Shown here piece after piece: positions 1 through 7,903 of a DNA stretch of 64,000 nt (within the stretch, counting starts at the first letter, position 1; every line of letters begins with the position of its first letter). The notes under the pieces are model-generated. The model was not told the DNA's origin and did not search any database. It saw nothing but the letters and a program-made list of their open reading frames with translations. Source of the stretch: Shimia abyssi (GTDB lineage: Bacteria; Pseudomonadota; Alphaproteobacteria; Rhodobacterales; Rhodobacteraceae); NCBI RefSeq assembly GCF_003014475.1, contig NZ_PYGJ01000017.1:1-64000 (forward strand), written 5' to 3'. The position numbers were made by a program, and so were the translations under genes.

Positions 1-359
1 GTGATAATGGGTCCAGTTACGTCTCAGGCGACTTGGCAGAATGGCTACAAGACAAGGGCATGAAGCATTCTCGCGGCGCACCATATCATCCCCAAACCCA
101 AGGCAAAATTGAACGCTGGCACCAAACCTTGAAGAACCGCATCCTGCTGGAAAACTATTTCCTGCCAGGGAACCTCGAAGCCCAAATCGAAGCCTTCGCA
201 TATCACTACAACCATCAGCGCTACCACGATAGCCTGAATAACGTCACGCCATCAGACGTCTACTTCGGGCGCGACAAAGCCATTCTAAAACAAAGGGAAA
301 GGATCAAACGAAAGACAGTCGAAACGCGACGCTTGCAACACAGTCAACGTGCCGCATAA
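1..359 (+). CDS. IS3-family transposase OrfB, C-terminal fragment (cut by window start)
   Basis: The open frame enters from the window edge and stops at 359. It holds the last two catalytic regions of the retroviral-type integrase core: DNGSSYVSG with the second Asp near the edge, then HPQTQGKIERWHQTLKNR with the catalytic Glu. The sequence YHYNHQRYHDSLNNVTPSDVYFG after it is typical of IS3-group OrfB C-termini. The enzyme catalyses copy-paste transposition of the element. The N-terminal part and OrfA would lie to the left, so it cannot be told whether the full gene is intact. Confidence 0.85.
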   Translation, partial: DNGSSYVSGDLAEWLQDKGMKHSRGAPYHPQTQGKIERWHQTLKNRILLENYFLPGNLEAQIEAFAYHYNHQRYHDSLNNVTPSDVYFGRDKAILKQRERIKRKTVETRRLQHSQRAA

Positions 360-433
360 TCAAACCAACAAGATGAGCCGAACACTCTCTTTGTTTACGC
401 CGCTCTTGGTTCCAAAAACTCTGACGACGGACA
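1..433 (+). mobile_element. Right-hand end of an IS3-family insertion sequence
   Basis: The first 359 bases encode the C-terminal part of an IS3-type transposase. About 70 bases after its stop the sequence reads TTCCAAAAACTCTGACGACGG and ends in ACA near 433. Read on the other strand, this begins TGTCCGTCGTCAG, which looks like an IS3-family terminal inverted repeat. The left end and any target duplication lie outside the window, so the right boundary is an estimate from the repeat-like end. Confidence 0.6.
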
Positions 434-932
434 ATCTTTCCTGCACCGCAGCAAACGCGCAAAGCCTGATGAGAAAGGCGTTCGCGCTGAATTCACTGCG
501 ATGCTTTCTGCTTTCGCAACACATTGTTTTTCCTCATAATCTCCGCATTGCCGCCGTTCGCTGCGCTGTCTACCAAGGACTGCTATGCGGGACGGAGCCG
601 CCCGATGCTGGCGCAGCGAAAATCAAATCGATTGCTCGACAGTGTCACGGTATAGCCCGCGACGGCGCAGCACGATTTCTCGATACCGGACGTTCAAATC
701 ATGCATATAGGTCAAAACTTAATCCGGCTGTTCGCTTCGCTTGGATATAATGTCTCAAATGCGGAGCAAGCTGCCTTATGATGCTGCGGAGACAATTGGC
801 ATGTTGCGCCACCGTACCTTTGAACGACAAGCACCCGCCTAGCCAAATATTTTGAGCGAGCGCAGTTTCCGTCACGTTTTTTCAGTGTTACCTTCGCAGT
901 ACGGCCCGCATTTTGGAGGAGAGGGGCAAACC
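434..932. other. Non-coding or degenerate stretch between the IS end and the cyclase gene
   Basis: About 500 bases with no convincing gene. A plus-strand frame open from 349 to 750 crosses the IS end and has no family resemblance. The stretch may be the remains of DNA disturbed by the IS. The last 20 bases hold the ribosome binding site of the cyclase gene (GGAGGAG at 915-921). Confidence 0.5.
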
Positions 933-3137
933 TTGGAACGCAGGCTTGCCGCCATATTCGCCGCAGACGTAGTCGGTTTCAGCCGTATGATGGCCGAGGA
1001 TGAGGTGGGCACCTTCGAACGTTTGACCACGGTGCGCGAAGACATTCTCACCCGTTTGATAGATGAAAAGAACGGGCGGATCGTCAAGCTTATCGGCGAC
1101 GGTCTGCTGGCCGAATTTGCAAGCGTTGTTGATGCCGTGGAGGCTGCGATCCAGATACAGGAGGCGGTTAAGGACAGAAACGACACCATTGATCCCCGCC
1201 AGCGTATCGAATTGCGGATCGGTATCAACCTGGGAGATCTGATCATCGATGGCGACGACATTTACGGAGACGGTGTTAACATTGCGGCGCGCCTGGAACC
1301 CCTAGCTACGCCCGGAGGCATCTGCATCTCGCGGGAGGTTTACGAACACACGCGCGGCAAGGTTAGTAAGCCATTTGAATCTGGGGGTATCCACCGGGTC
1401 AAAAACATACCTGAGCCTCTCACGGTATTTCGGATGGCGGACCCGAATGGCTCGAAATACACTTCACTGTCTCGCTTCAAAGTTCGAGGCGCTGTCACAG
1501 CGGTGGCCGTAATAGCGATTCTTGCAGGTGCCGCTTTTATATTGCGTGATGACATAGTTGCCCTTTTCGGCGGCGCTGAAAGTGAAATCATCGCGGCAGA
1601 GGACGGGCTGCCTTCTCTCATTGTTTTGCCCTTTGAAAACCTCGGGCTGCCAGATGCGGAACGCTACATCGCAGATGGGCTCACGGACGATCTGATTACA
1701 GATTTCTCGAAAGTCGCCGGGCTGATGGTGATCGGCAGCAACACCGCGTTTTCCTATCGGGACCGGACAATCGACAACAGGGCCGTCGGTCGCGAATTGG
1801 GAGTGGGCTATGTTCTCGATGGCAGTGTGCGAAAAGCGGGAACTCGGCTTTTGGTCAACGCGCGGCTGACAGATGTGAGCAGCGGGCAGACAGTATGGGC
1901 CGAGCGGATGGAGCGAGACGAAGCCGAGATTTTCTCCTTGGAAACTGGCCTTATAAACGAGATCATTGATCAACTTGGTGTGAATGTGAGTGTGTCCGAA
2001 AAGGAGCGGATCGATCGCCTACCTACAACGGATCTGGAAGCATATGACTTCTTGCTTAGAGCCGAAGAAGCTGCTCGTAGCGGCTTTCGGCCCGGGCTGC
2101 GCGAAGCGTTGAGCCTCTATTCGGACGCAACCGCAATCGACCCGACTTTTGCCAGGGCTTTCGCGGCACAGGCCCGCACTGAGGCATTGATCATGCGCCG
2201 TAACTATGACGATGTGCTGCCCTTTCCGGTCGCCCGGAAACGCGCCTACGAACATGCCGGTCGTGCCTTAGAAATTGATCCCGATGCGGCGATGCCTTTT
2301 GCCGTATTAAGCGAGTTGCAAACTGTGGATCGAAGGTATGAGGAAGCGATGCGCTCGGCGCAGCTTTCTGTCGAGAAGGCTCCCGGTGAAGCATCTGCCT
2401 ATCTTGCGCTGAGCTTTGCGCAAACATTCTACGGCCGACATGAAGAGGCGATCGAGAATTTCGAGACAGCGCTACGTCTCAATCCACTATTGCCGGGCTA
2501 TGCGCGGCAGATCGTAAGCTTGTCCTATATTTTGACAGAGCGTCCCCAACGCGCCGTCGAAATCCTTGAGGAGATAAAGAGCAGCTCTCAGGGTATTGAG
2601 GACTTCTTCAACGTCCTCGCCGCCGCCTATGGGGAAGCTGGCCAGACACAAAAAGCGAAAACAACTGCAGATGATGTGGCCCGGTTCGCCCCGCATACCT
2701 CGGCGCAACTCTACAGGGTCATGTTTGCGCATTTTCGAAAGCAGGAAGAACTCGATCGGATAATTGATGCAATGTTGAATGCAGGCGTGCAGGAATGGCC
2801 TTTCGACTTTCAACCTGGCGCGCGGGAAAGGTTATCTGCCGACGCGATTACCGCGATGATCGACGGGAACGTGTGGCGCGGAAACTTCGAAGGCCGCGGA
2901 CCCGGTTTGATGCAAATTTCAGAGAACGGAAGCGTCGCGTTGCGCGCATCCACGATGTTCATCACCGGATCGGCGTATGTGCAAGATGACGTTTTGTGCA
3001 TACAACCTCCCGGTCTCGCGCTCGGTCGCCCGGCGTGTGGCCCGATCTACACAAGTGACGAAGATGGAACCGCGGCAGGTTTGCCGTATAGCTACGTCAA
3101 CGCGCATATTGTGTTTCACTTTGGCCCGGGTGGATGA
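933..3137 (+). CDS. Class III adenylate/guanylate cyclase with TolB-like and TPR domains
   Basis: A 734-residue protein. Residues 1 to about 170 form a class III cyclase domain: the metal-binding Asp12 lies in FAADVVGFSRM, the second in KLIGDGLLAEF (Asp56), and YGDGVNIAARLE carries the late Asn/Arg pair. One hydrophobic segment follows (GAVTAVAVIAILAGAAFIL). Then comes a TolB/FlgO-like domain (LPSLIVLPFENLG, GYVLDGSVRKAG) and C-terminal TPR-like helices. This architecture is common in alphaproteobacteria, with the cyclase in the cytosol and the rest beyond the membrane. I chose the TTG at 933 because GGAGGAG lies 11 bases upstream and the family usually begins ERRLAAIFAADVVG. An upstream TTG at 852 is in frame but adds 27 unrelated residues. 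The signal sensed is unknown. Confidence 0.85.
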   Translation: MERRLAAIFAADVVGFSRMMAEDEVGTFERLTTVREDILTRLIDEKNGRIVKLIGDGLLAEFASVVDAVEAAIQIQEAVKDRNDTIDPRQRIELRIGINLGDLIIDGDDIYGDGVNIAARLEPLATPGGICISREVYEHTRGKVSKPFESGGIHRVKNIPEPLTVFRMADPNGSKYTSLSRFKVRGAVTAVAVIAILAGAAFILRDDIVALFGGAESEIIAAEDGLPSLIVLPFENLGLPDAERYIADGLTDDLITDFSKVAGLMVIGSNTAFSYRDRTIDNRAVGRELGVGYVLDGSVRKAGTRLLVNARLTDVSSGQTVWAERMERDEAEIFSLETGLINEIIDQLGVNVSVSEKERIDRLPTTDLEAYDFLLRAEEAARSGFRPGLREALSLYSDATAIDPTFARAFAAQARTEALIMRRNYDDVLPFPVARKRAYEHAGRALEIDPDAAMPFAVLSELQTVDRRYEEAMRSAQLSVEKAPGEASAYLALSFAQTFYGRHEEAIENFETALRLNPLLPGYARQIVSLSYILTERPQRAVEILEEIKSSSQGIEDFFNVLAAAYGEAGQTQKAKTTADDVARFAPHTSAQLYRVMFAHFRKQEELDRIIDAMLNAGVQEWPFDFQPGARERLSADAITAMIDGNVWRGNFEGRGPGLMQISENGSVALRASTMFITGSAYVQDDVLCIQPPGLALGRPACGPIYTSDEDGTAAGLPYSYVNAHIVFHFGPGG

Positions 3138-3156
3138 CCCTCAACCGTGGTGCGCG

Positions 3157-3636
3157 TCAATTGGAGTAATCCTTAGCAGCCAGCGGCTTGGTTTTCTCCC
3201 AATTCGAATCCGCCTTGGCGATCACCGCTTCCCCTTCTGGGTGGTCGAGCATTTCTGCACCGACTGGGTCCGATATGAAGTAAAGCTTTCCATCGATGAT
3301 CCGCCAAGAATTCACAGGGTCGATGTTTTCGGACGCGTTGGCCCCAAGGCCGACACCCAGCGTGCAATACCCACCGTATTGCGGTGCGTATTTGGTTGGT
3401 TCAGACATAAACAGGTCGCGGTTCTCGGCGCTGTTGAAGTGCCATGGTGTGCCAAGCCAATCATATGCGAACTCACTTGATCCTTTGACCGCACGGCTTT
3501 CGGTGAAATAGGCAACGGTGTCATAGCCCTTGATCGCTACGTCGCCGAAAGGTCCGGTATTAATTGGCTCATCGGCTTGCGCACCACTGGCCGTCGCTGC
3601 CAGAAACAGACCACTCATCAGAAGTCGAAAGTTCAT
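3157..3636 (-). CDS. Secreted YHS-domain protein
   Basis: A 159-residue protein with a signal peptide (MNFRLLMSGLFLAATASGAQA). The YHS domain covers the centre: VAIKGYDTVAYFTESRAVKG, then FNSAENRDLFMSEPTKYAPQYGGYC. YHS domains are small metal-associated or structural modules, and secreted versions of this type have no settled function. The start at 3636 puts the signal peptide at the N-terminus and has GGAAGG just upstream; an in-frame ATG at 3651 overlaps the stop of the ankyrin gene. The two genes are therefore probably co-transcribed and translationally coupled, both exported. Confidence 0.8.
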   Translation of the reverse strand: MNFRLLMSGLFLAATASGAQADEPINTGPFGDVAIKGYDTVAYFTESRAVKGSSEFAYDWLGTPWHFNSAENRDLFMSEPTKYAPQYGGYCTLGVGLGANASENIDPVNSWRIIDGKLYFISDPVGAEMLDHPEGEAVIAKADSNWEKTKPLAAKDYSN

Positions 3637-3650
3637 TTTTTGACCTTCCA

Positions 3651-4244
3651 TTATGTGCCTGCCTCCAAGCACAGGCGATGAAATTCCGGGCCGAAGGCGT
3701 CTGGCGGAGGGCATGCGGCCCCGTTCGCTTTGAGGAGCGCGACGATATCATAGTGCTTTCGGAACATCGTTCGAACCAGAACAGAAAAGCCATCGTTGTC
3801 GAGAGTTACGATATCTGCACCGTTGTCGAGCAGTAGTTCGATCATCTCAACATGGCCCTCATCGGCCGCCATGAAGATGGGTGATTTTTCGGCCCTGTTT
3901 ATACGCCCATTCACATCTGCGCCTCTGGCGAGAAGCAGCTGCGCTGTCTCAATATTACCGCTGAAGGCCGCAGCGTGAAGCGGTGTGAAACCGCTGTGGT
4001 TGCGCGCCATCACGTCGGCCCCTGCTTCGATCAAAGCCGCAGCGGTTTCGGTGTTTCCAGCCAACGCAGCGGCAATCAAGGGCGTAGCCTTGTTCGGCCC
4101 CCGCTCATCAATCGAGGCACCGCTTTGCAACAGAGCCTTAACGGTCGCTGTATCACCCTGCTTCGCAGCATCGAATAACTGACCTGCTTGAGCGGGCCCA
4201 AGTATAAGGAATGCCGTTGTAAAGATGGCACTAATCCAACGCAT
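3651..4244 (-). CDS. Secreted ankyrin-repeat protein
   Basis: A 197-residue protein with an N-terminal signal peptide (MRWISAIFTTAFLILGPAQA) followed by four to five ankyrin repeats, for example NKATPLIAAALAGNTETAA, GFTPLHAAAFSGNIETAQ and KSPIFMAADEGHVEMIE. Ankyrin repeats bind protein partners, and a periplasmic location is expected. The start has a strong GGGGAGG site. Its stop overlaps the first possible start of the downstream YHS gene, so the two form a short operon and may act together. No enzymatic domain is visible. Confidence 0.85.
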   Translation of the reverse strand: MRWISAIFTTAFLILGPAQAGQLFDAAKQGDTATVKALLQSGASIDERGPNKATPLIAAALAGNTETAAALIEAGADVMARNHSGFTPLHAAAFSGNIETAQLLLARGADVNGRINRAEKSPIFMAADEGHVEMIELLLDNGADIVTLDNDGFSVLVRTMFRKHYDIVALLKANGAACPPPDAFGPEFHRLCLEAGT

Positions 4245-4625
4245 GGATCTACCTCCCCTGTTTGAAGTCTACAATGAGCCGCTGTTGCGCGCAACGACGG
4301 CTTATTTGCTACCGTGTTGAAGACGGTTTCGATCGAATGGGTTTAGTCCATGCAGCGGCCCCAGAGACAACAAGTGTTGAGTCCGCGATGGAGACGTAGT
4401 GCCCCCAAGTTTCGCCGCAGCCAGCATGAATGTCCGGTCTTTAATCTGCGCCGCGACGCTCCGGTTAACGAGAAGTAATGTTGCAGCGGCGTGGTCTACT
4501 GGTCGAGAAGGTCCGCCTTGGGCTCAGTGCAGTCATTCGCGGCAACTTGCTTGAACGACTGCTTTGCGGAAAATTTTTACTAAAGCGGGAAATGCGTCTT
4601 CTTGCTTCAGCCCGTACAAGTGTTG
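4245..4625. other. Intergenic region, nothing recognised
   Basis: About 380 bases upstream of the ankyrin gene and downstream of the small minus-strand gene at 4626. Its right part should contain the promoter of the ankyrin-YHS pair. A plus-strand frame from 4478 to 4801 runs antisense to the small gene and looks like chance. No RNA gene or repeat was seen. Confidence 0.4.
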
Positions 4626-4874
4626 CTAAGAATGCTTTTCTCCTAGGTGCGCTATACCCGAAGCCAGTAGTCGTCTCGCCTCGTAGAGTTCACGCTGACC
4701 AGACATCAGGTTTGGAGGCAGAGCACCTATCTTTTCAGAATGCTGGATTGATATATCTAACCTATCAGCCGCTTCGATTGCGGCTTTTAGTGCAGCCTTG
4801 ATGGCGGTCCTATCGGATATGGGCAGGCGAGTTCCTGCCATTCCTCCGCTGTCTGTCCATGACCCTCTCTTCAT
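4626..4874 (-). CDS. Small hypothetical protein
   Basis: An 82-residue protein that I do not recognise. It is mainly helical by composition (RTAIKAALKAAIEAADRLD, then QRELYEARRLLASGIAHLG), without membrane segments or cysteines. The ATG at 4874 is preferred because GAGGA lies about 7 bases upstream; an in-frame ATG at 4901 lacks a site. It follows the hypothetical gene at 4937 on the same strand with a 62-base gap, so they may share a transcript. No function can be assigned. Confidence 0.5.
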   Translation of the reverse strand: MKRGSWTDSGGMAGTRLPISDRTAIKAALKAAIEAADRLDISIQHSEKIGALPPNLMSGQRELYEARRLLASGIAHLGEKHS

Positions 4875-4936
4875 TCTTGTTCCTCGCTCAGGCGGCCCCA
4901 TTTTGGTAGCAGTGACTTATCTATTGCGGCGGTCGT

Positions 4937-5401
4937 TCAATCCGTACGTCGCATTTCCTCGACCTCCGCACGAAGTGAGGACAGTTCTTCAAGCCCTTTG
5001 AGCTGGGCGTGACGACCCAGGACATCCTGAAGAAGCCTTGCCTGTTGCAAGCTGATTTCGCCCTGCGATGCTGCAGTTGTGGTCCGCTCTGATGCGACGA
5101 GGATATCTTCAATAGAGCTCAATTTATTCTTGTCAGCTAATTGAACGAAGTCAGAGCGTGCAGGAGGCCGAACCCGATCAACGAGCCATTGGGCTACGGT
5201 TGGATTGCCGTTATCAAGCTCGTCGGAAATTACGTCAGTGGCGCGCCTGAGCATCTCTTCAAGCCGTTCGCCCGCAAGCCGTGCTGCACGTGTTTTAATG
5301 CCAATTGCGCCACGCGGTCGACCGGTTGACTTTGGCGGTTTGAGCCCGGGCAGGAATTTGCCATCCGGGCCGCGTTTAGCTTGTTGCTCGTAATGGGGCA
5401 T
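4937..5401 (-). CDS. Hypothetical protein with a basic GRP-rich N-terminus (DUF5681-like)
   Basis: A 154-residue protein. The N-terminus (KRGPDGKFLPGLKPPKSTGR) resembles the Gly-Arg-Pro-rich motif of DUF5681 proteins, which often sit near phage or mobile genes. The rest is helical and charged, ending in a possible coiled coil (LSSLRAEVEEMRR). No catalytic motif is visible. The ribosome binding site is weak. It may be a relic of a mobile element or a DNA-binding small-terminase-like protein, but this is only a resemblance of the N-terminus. Confidence 0.5.
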   Translation of the reverse strand: MPHYEQQAKRGPDGKFLPGLKPPKSTGRPRGAIGIKTRAARLAGERLEEMLRRATDVISDELDNGNPTVAQWLVDRVRPPARSDFVQLADKNKLSSIEDILVASERTTTAASQGEISLQQARLLQDVLGRHAQLKGLEELSSLRAEVEEMRRTD

Positions 5402-5886
5402 AGAACCGTCAATCTCGTCATTTATACGTCAATAATACTGACATAATAGTTTAACTTTGCGTTCTTGTCACTGTCTTGGGATTGACCCGTGGGTTACGGA
5501 GTTCGAGAGCGAGGTTTTCCGCTCCTTTGAGTGAAAAACCAAATCGGCTGTTGCATTCCCACAAAGAAATCAAGACGTGAGGATACCTCCAAGGCCATCT
5601 GGCATCACATGCTCAACGCTCAATTCCTTAGTTGCAAGACATGCAACACACTAAGGATGCTCCCACTCAATTCTCAATTTCAATTCCTCAATGTTAATTG
5701 CACGTTGGCCAAGTTGTCTGGATGAAGTTGATAGCACCGCGCGACAGCAAGGTTTTGGACTGCCAAATTGGTTTCTTTAGCCCAATTGACAACAGTTGAA
5801 ATCAGGAGAATTCAGTAATATTTGGGGGTCTGTGTGGGGTTGAGAGCCCCTGACACGCAAAATGCGCAGTGTTTTCAAGAAGGATT
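5402..5886. other. Intergenic region, nothing recognised
   Basis: About 485 bases between the GRP-rich hypothetical gene and tRNA-Ala. A 64-codon plus-strand frame at 5531-5725 has low-complexity content and no good start signal, so I do not call it. The part near 5402 is AT-rich and should hold the promoter of the minus-strand gene. Confidence 0.4.
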
Positions 5887-5962
<76 letters not shown>

Positions 5963-6058
5963 AATTTTTCAAGCAAGTCTGCCCGTGCGCGCTTCTTTAG
6001 GCGCTGGTCAGGGCGGGATCAAGCAAAAAATCCGCCCTAACCAATTATTTATATTTGA

Positions 6059-6385
6059 TCAGCTGTCGTCGTCATTTGCCGGTACGTCGGCAATCTCTTC
6101 TAGCGGAACATTGTCGTCTTCATCGTCGTCCAGAACATCGTCTTCCAGTTCCAGATCGACTGAATCGTCATCGTCCAGAACGGCATCAGAATCGTCCTGA
6201 TCCATTGCTTTTGCTTTCAGTGTTTCCGCGTCTTCCGCGTCAGCTGAGATCATCCGGCTCTTGCCAGCTTCAAATTCAACAACTTCGCCAGTGTAAGGGC
6301 TGACGATAGGGTTCTTGTTCAGGTCATAAAAGCGCTTGCCGGTGGTTGGGCACACGCGCTTGACGCCCCATTCTTCTTTGGGCAT
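6059..6385 (-). CDS. TIGR02300 family protein with an acidic tail
   Basis: A 108-residue protein beginning MPKEEWGVKRVCPTTGKRFY, the hallmark of the TIGR02300 family found across alphaproteobacteria. The N-terminal half is a small conserved domain (PTTGKRFYDLNKNPIVSPYTG). The C-terminal third is an acidic run of Asp and Glu (for example LEDDVLDDDEDDN) and probably disordered. The function is unknown. Its position beside tRNA-Ala is what one expects of a core chromosomal gene in this group. Confidence 0.9.
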   Translation of the reverse strand: MPKEEWGVKRVCPTTGKRFYDLNKNPIVSPYTGEVVEFEAGKSRMISADAEDAETLKAKAMDQDDSDAVLDDDDSVDLELEDDVLDDDEDDNVPLEEIADVPANDDDS

Positions 6386-6493
6386 GGGTAATCCCCTTTA
6401 ATCGGTGTGAGTCTTCTCGACGGTCCGCGCCACCTGCCATATCAATGACCCGGTGTCAAAGGGTATCATACGTCATTGAACCAAGGAGCGCGG

Positions 6494-7186
6494 ATGACGC
6501 AACACTTCCTGTCCACAGAGCCGCCTTTGGCCATTTCGCTACGCCGTTCGGCCCGGGCGAGAAGAATCAGTTTGCGCGTGTCGCGATTGGATGGGCGAGT
6601 CACATTAACGGTGCCTAAGGGTGTTTCGGAACGCGAAGCGATGGCCTTTGCGCGTGAAAAGCAGGCTTGGCTGTTGGCACAGCAGTCCAAGATCCAAGCG
6701 GTTGTTCCGATTGGTTTCGGGCAGCAGCTACCGATTGCTGGGCGTGTGCGGGCAATTGTTCCGTCGGAGGGTCGAAAAACGGTTCTGGGGGTCGATACAA
6801 TTGCGGTTCCGGGCCAACCTGAGCAAGTGAATGCGCGACTGAAGGCTTTCTTGAAGGAATTAGCGCGAAATCGGCTTTCAGAAGCTGTGGAGTTTTATGG
6901 CGCCCGATTAGGGCGTTCGCATACACGGCTGACATTACGAGATACGCGATCGAGATGGGGGTCTTGTTCATCCGCTGGAGCGTTAATGTTTTCTTGGAGG
7001 TTGGTGATGGCACCGGCTGGCGTATTGGACTATGTCGCGGCGCACGAGGTGGCGCATCTTGCCGAGATGAACCACTCTGATCGGTTCTGGAACACTGTTG
7101 AGCGTATTCATGGACCCTATGATGGACAAAGGAAGTGGTTGCGAGAGCAGGGGCAGGAGCTACATCGCTATAGTTTCGAAGCTTAA
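6494..7186 (+). CDS. YgjP-type M48 family metal-dependent hydrolase
   Basis: A 230-residue protein of the YgjP/DUF45 (SprT-like) family. The zinc motif HEVAH sits in VAAHEVAHLAEMNHSDRFW, with the family's extra MNHS..FW box after it. RDTRSRWGSCSSAG upstream is the other family signature. I chose the ATG at 6494 because AAGGAG lies six bases upstream; the in-frame TTG at 6476 is less likely. It has no signal peptide, so it is probably cytosolic. Substrates are not established for the family. Confidence 0.85.
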   Translation: MTQHFLSTEPPLAISLRRSARARRISLRVSRLDGRVTLTVPKGVSEREAMAFAREKQAWLLAQQSKIQAVVPIGFGQQLPIAGRVRAIVPSEGRKTVLGVDTIAVPGQPEQVNARLKAFLKELARNRLSEAVEFYGARLGRSHTRLTLRDTRSRWGSCSSAGALMFSWRLVMAPAGVLDYVAAHEVAHLAEMNHSDRFWNTVERIHGPYDGQRKWLREQGQELHRYSFEA

Positions 7187-7214
7187 GGCGCAGGCATGGA
7201 TTGACCTATTGCGG

Positions 7215-7230
7215 AAATGTGATCACATTT
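7215..7230. promoter_or_regulatory. 16-bp perfect palindrome, probable GntR operator
   Basis: AAATGTGATCACATTT reads the same on both strands and ends five bases before the start codon of the GntR gene. A TTGACC box lies at 7201-7206, so the palindrome would overlap the -10 region and the transcription start. GntR/FCD regulators bind short AT-rich palindromes of this size and often repress themselves. The short distance leaves no room for a normal ribosome binding site, which hints at a leaderless message. Confidence 0.6.
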
Positions 7231-7235
7231 GATCA

Positions 7236-7889
7236 ATGTCTACGATAAACCGACCCGCTCAAGATCAAGCCAGTTCCGCACATGATCGCGTTTACCGCAC
7301 TTTGCGAGCGCGGATCATGTACGGGCGAATTGCCCCCGGCGAAGCTTTGACGCTCCGTGGGATCGGCAAAGAGTTTGATGTCTCTATGACTCCTGCGAGA
7401 GAAGCTGTTCGTCGATTGGTGGCTGAAGGCGCATTGTTTTTGTCCAACTCCGGGCGTGTATCGACGCCTGAATTAACCAGCGAGCGCCTGGAAGAGCTTG
7501 CAGCACTGCGTGCGCTGCTTGAGGTGGAATTAGCGAGCCGTGCTTTGCCACGGGCGCATATGGCGCTGATAGACCGTTTGACGGCCATCAATGGGAATGT
7601 CGCGGACGCGGTATCACGTCGTGATGCGGTTGGGTACATACAGTCGAACCTTGAGTTCCACAGAACGCTTTACTTGCGCGCTCAGGCCCCGGCGATGCTG
7701 GCGATGGCAGAAACCGTTTGGTTGCAGCTTGGGCCGACGATGCGGGCGCTCTATGGGCGGCTGCGCAAGACAGAGCCGCCGCACTATCACCGTCTGATCA
7801 TCGCGGCACTGCGGGCGGGGGATGAGCCGGGGCTGCGGTTGGCAGTGCGCTCTGACGTGACGCAAGGGTTGCGGTTGTTGGCGCGGTGA
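7236..7889 (+). CDS. GntR-family (FCD) transcriptional regulator
   Basis: A 217-residue regulator. Residues about 15-80 are the winged helix (VYRTLRARIMYGRIAPGEAL, FDVSMTPAREAVRRLVAEG). The C-terminal FCD ligand domain follows, with conserved Asp/His-type positions in NLEFHRTLYLRAQ and HYHRLIIAALRAGD. FCD domains bind metal and small organic acids or sugars. A perfect palindrome immediately upstream suggests autoregulation. It converges with the MFS exporter gene. No catabolic gene is next to it, so the ligand cannot be guessed. Confidence 0.9.
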   Translation: MSTINRPAQDQASSAHDRVYRTLRARIMYGRIAPGEALTLRGIGKEFDVSMTPAREAVRRLVAEGALFLSNSGRVSTPELTSERLEELAALRALLEVELASRALPRAHMALIDRLTAINGNVADAVSRRDAVGYIQSNLEFHRTLYLRAQAPAMLAMAETVWLQLGPTMRALYGRLRKTEPPHYHRLIIAALRAGDEPGLRLAVRSDVTQGLRLLAR

Positions 7890-7903
7890 TGCGCAGGCGC
7901 ATG

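Noticed and set aside
349-750. 133-codon plus-strand frame after the IS3 transposase
   Set aside because: It crosses the IS end, has no domain resemblance, odd composition and no ribosome binding site.
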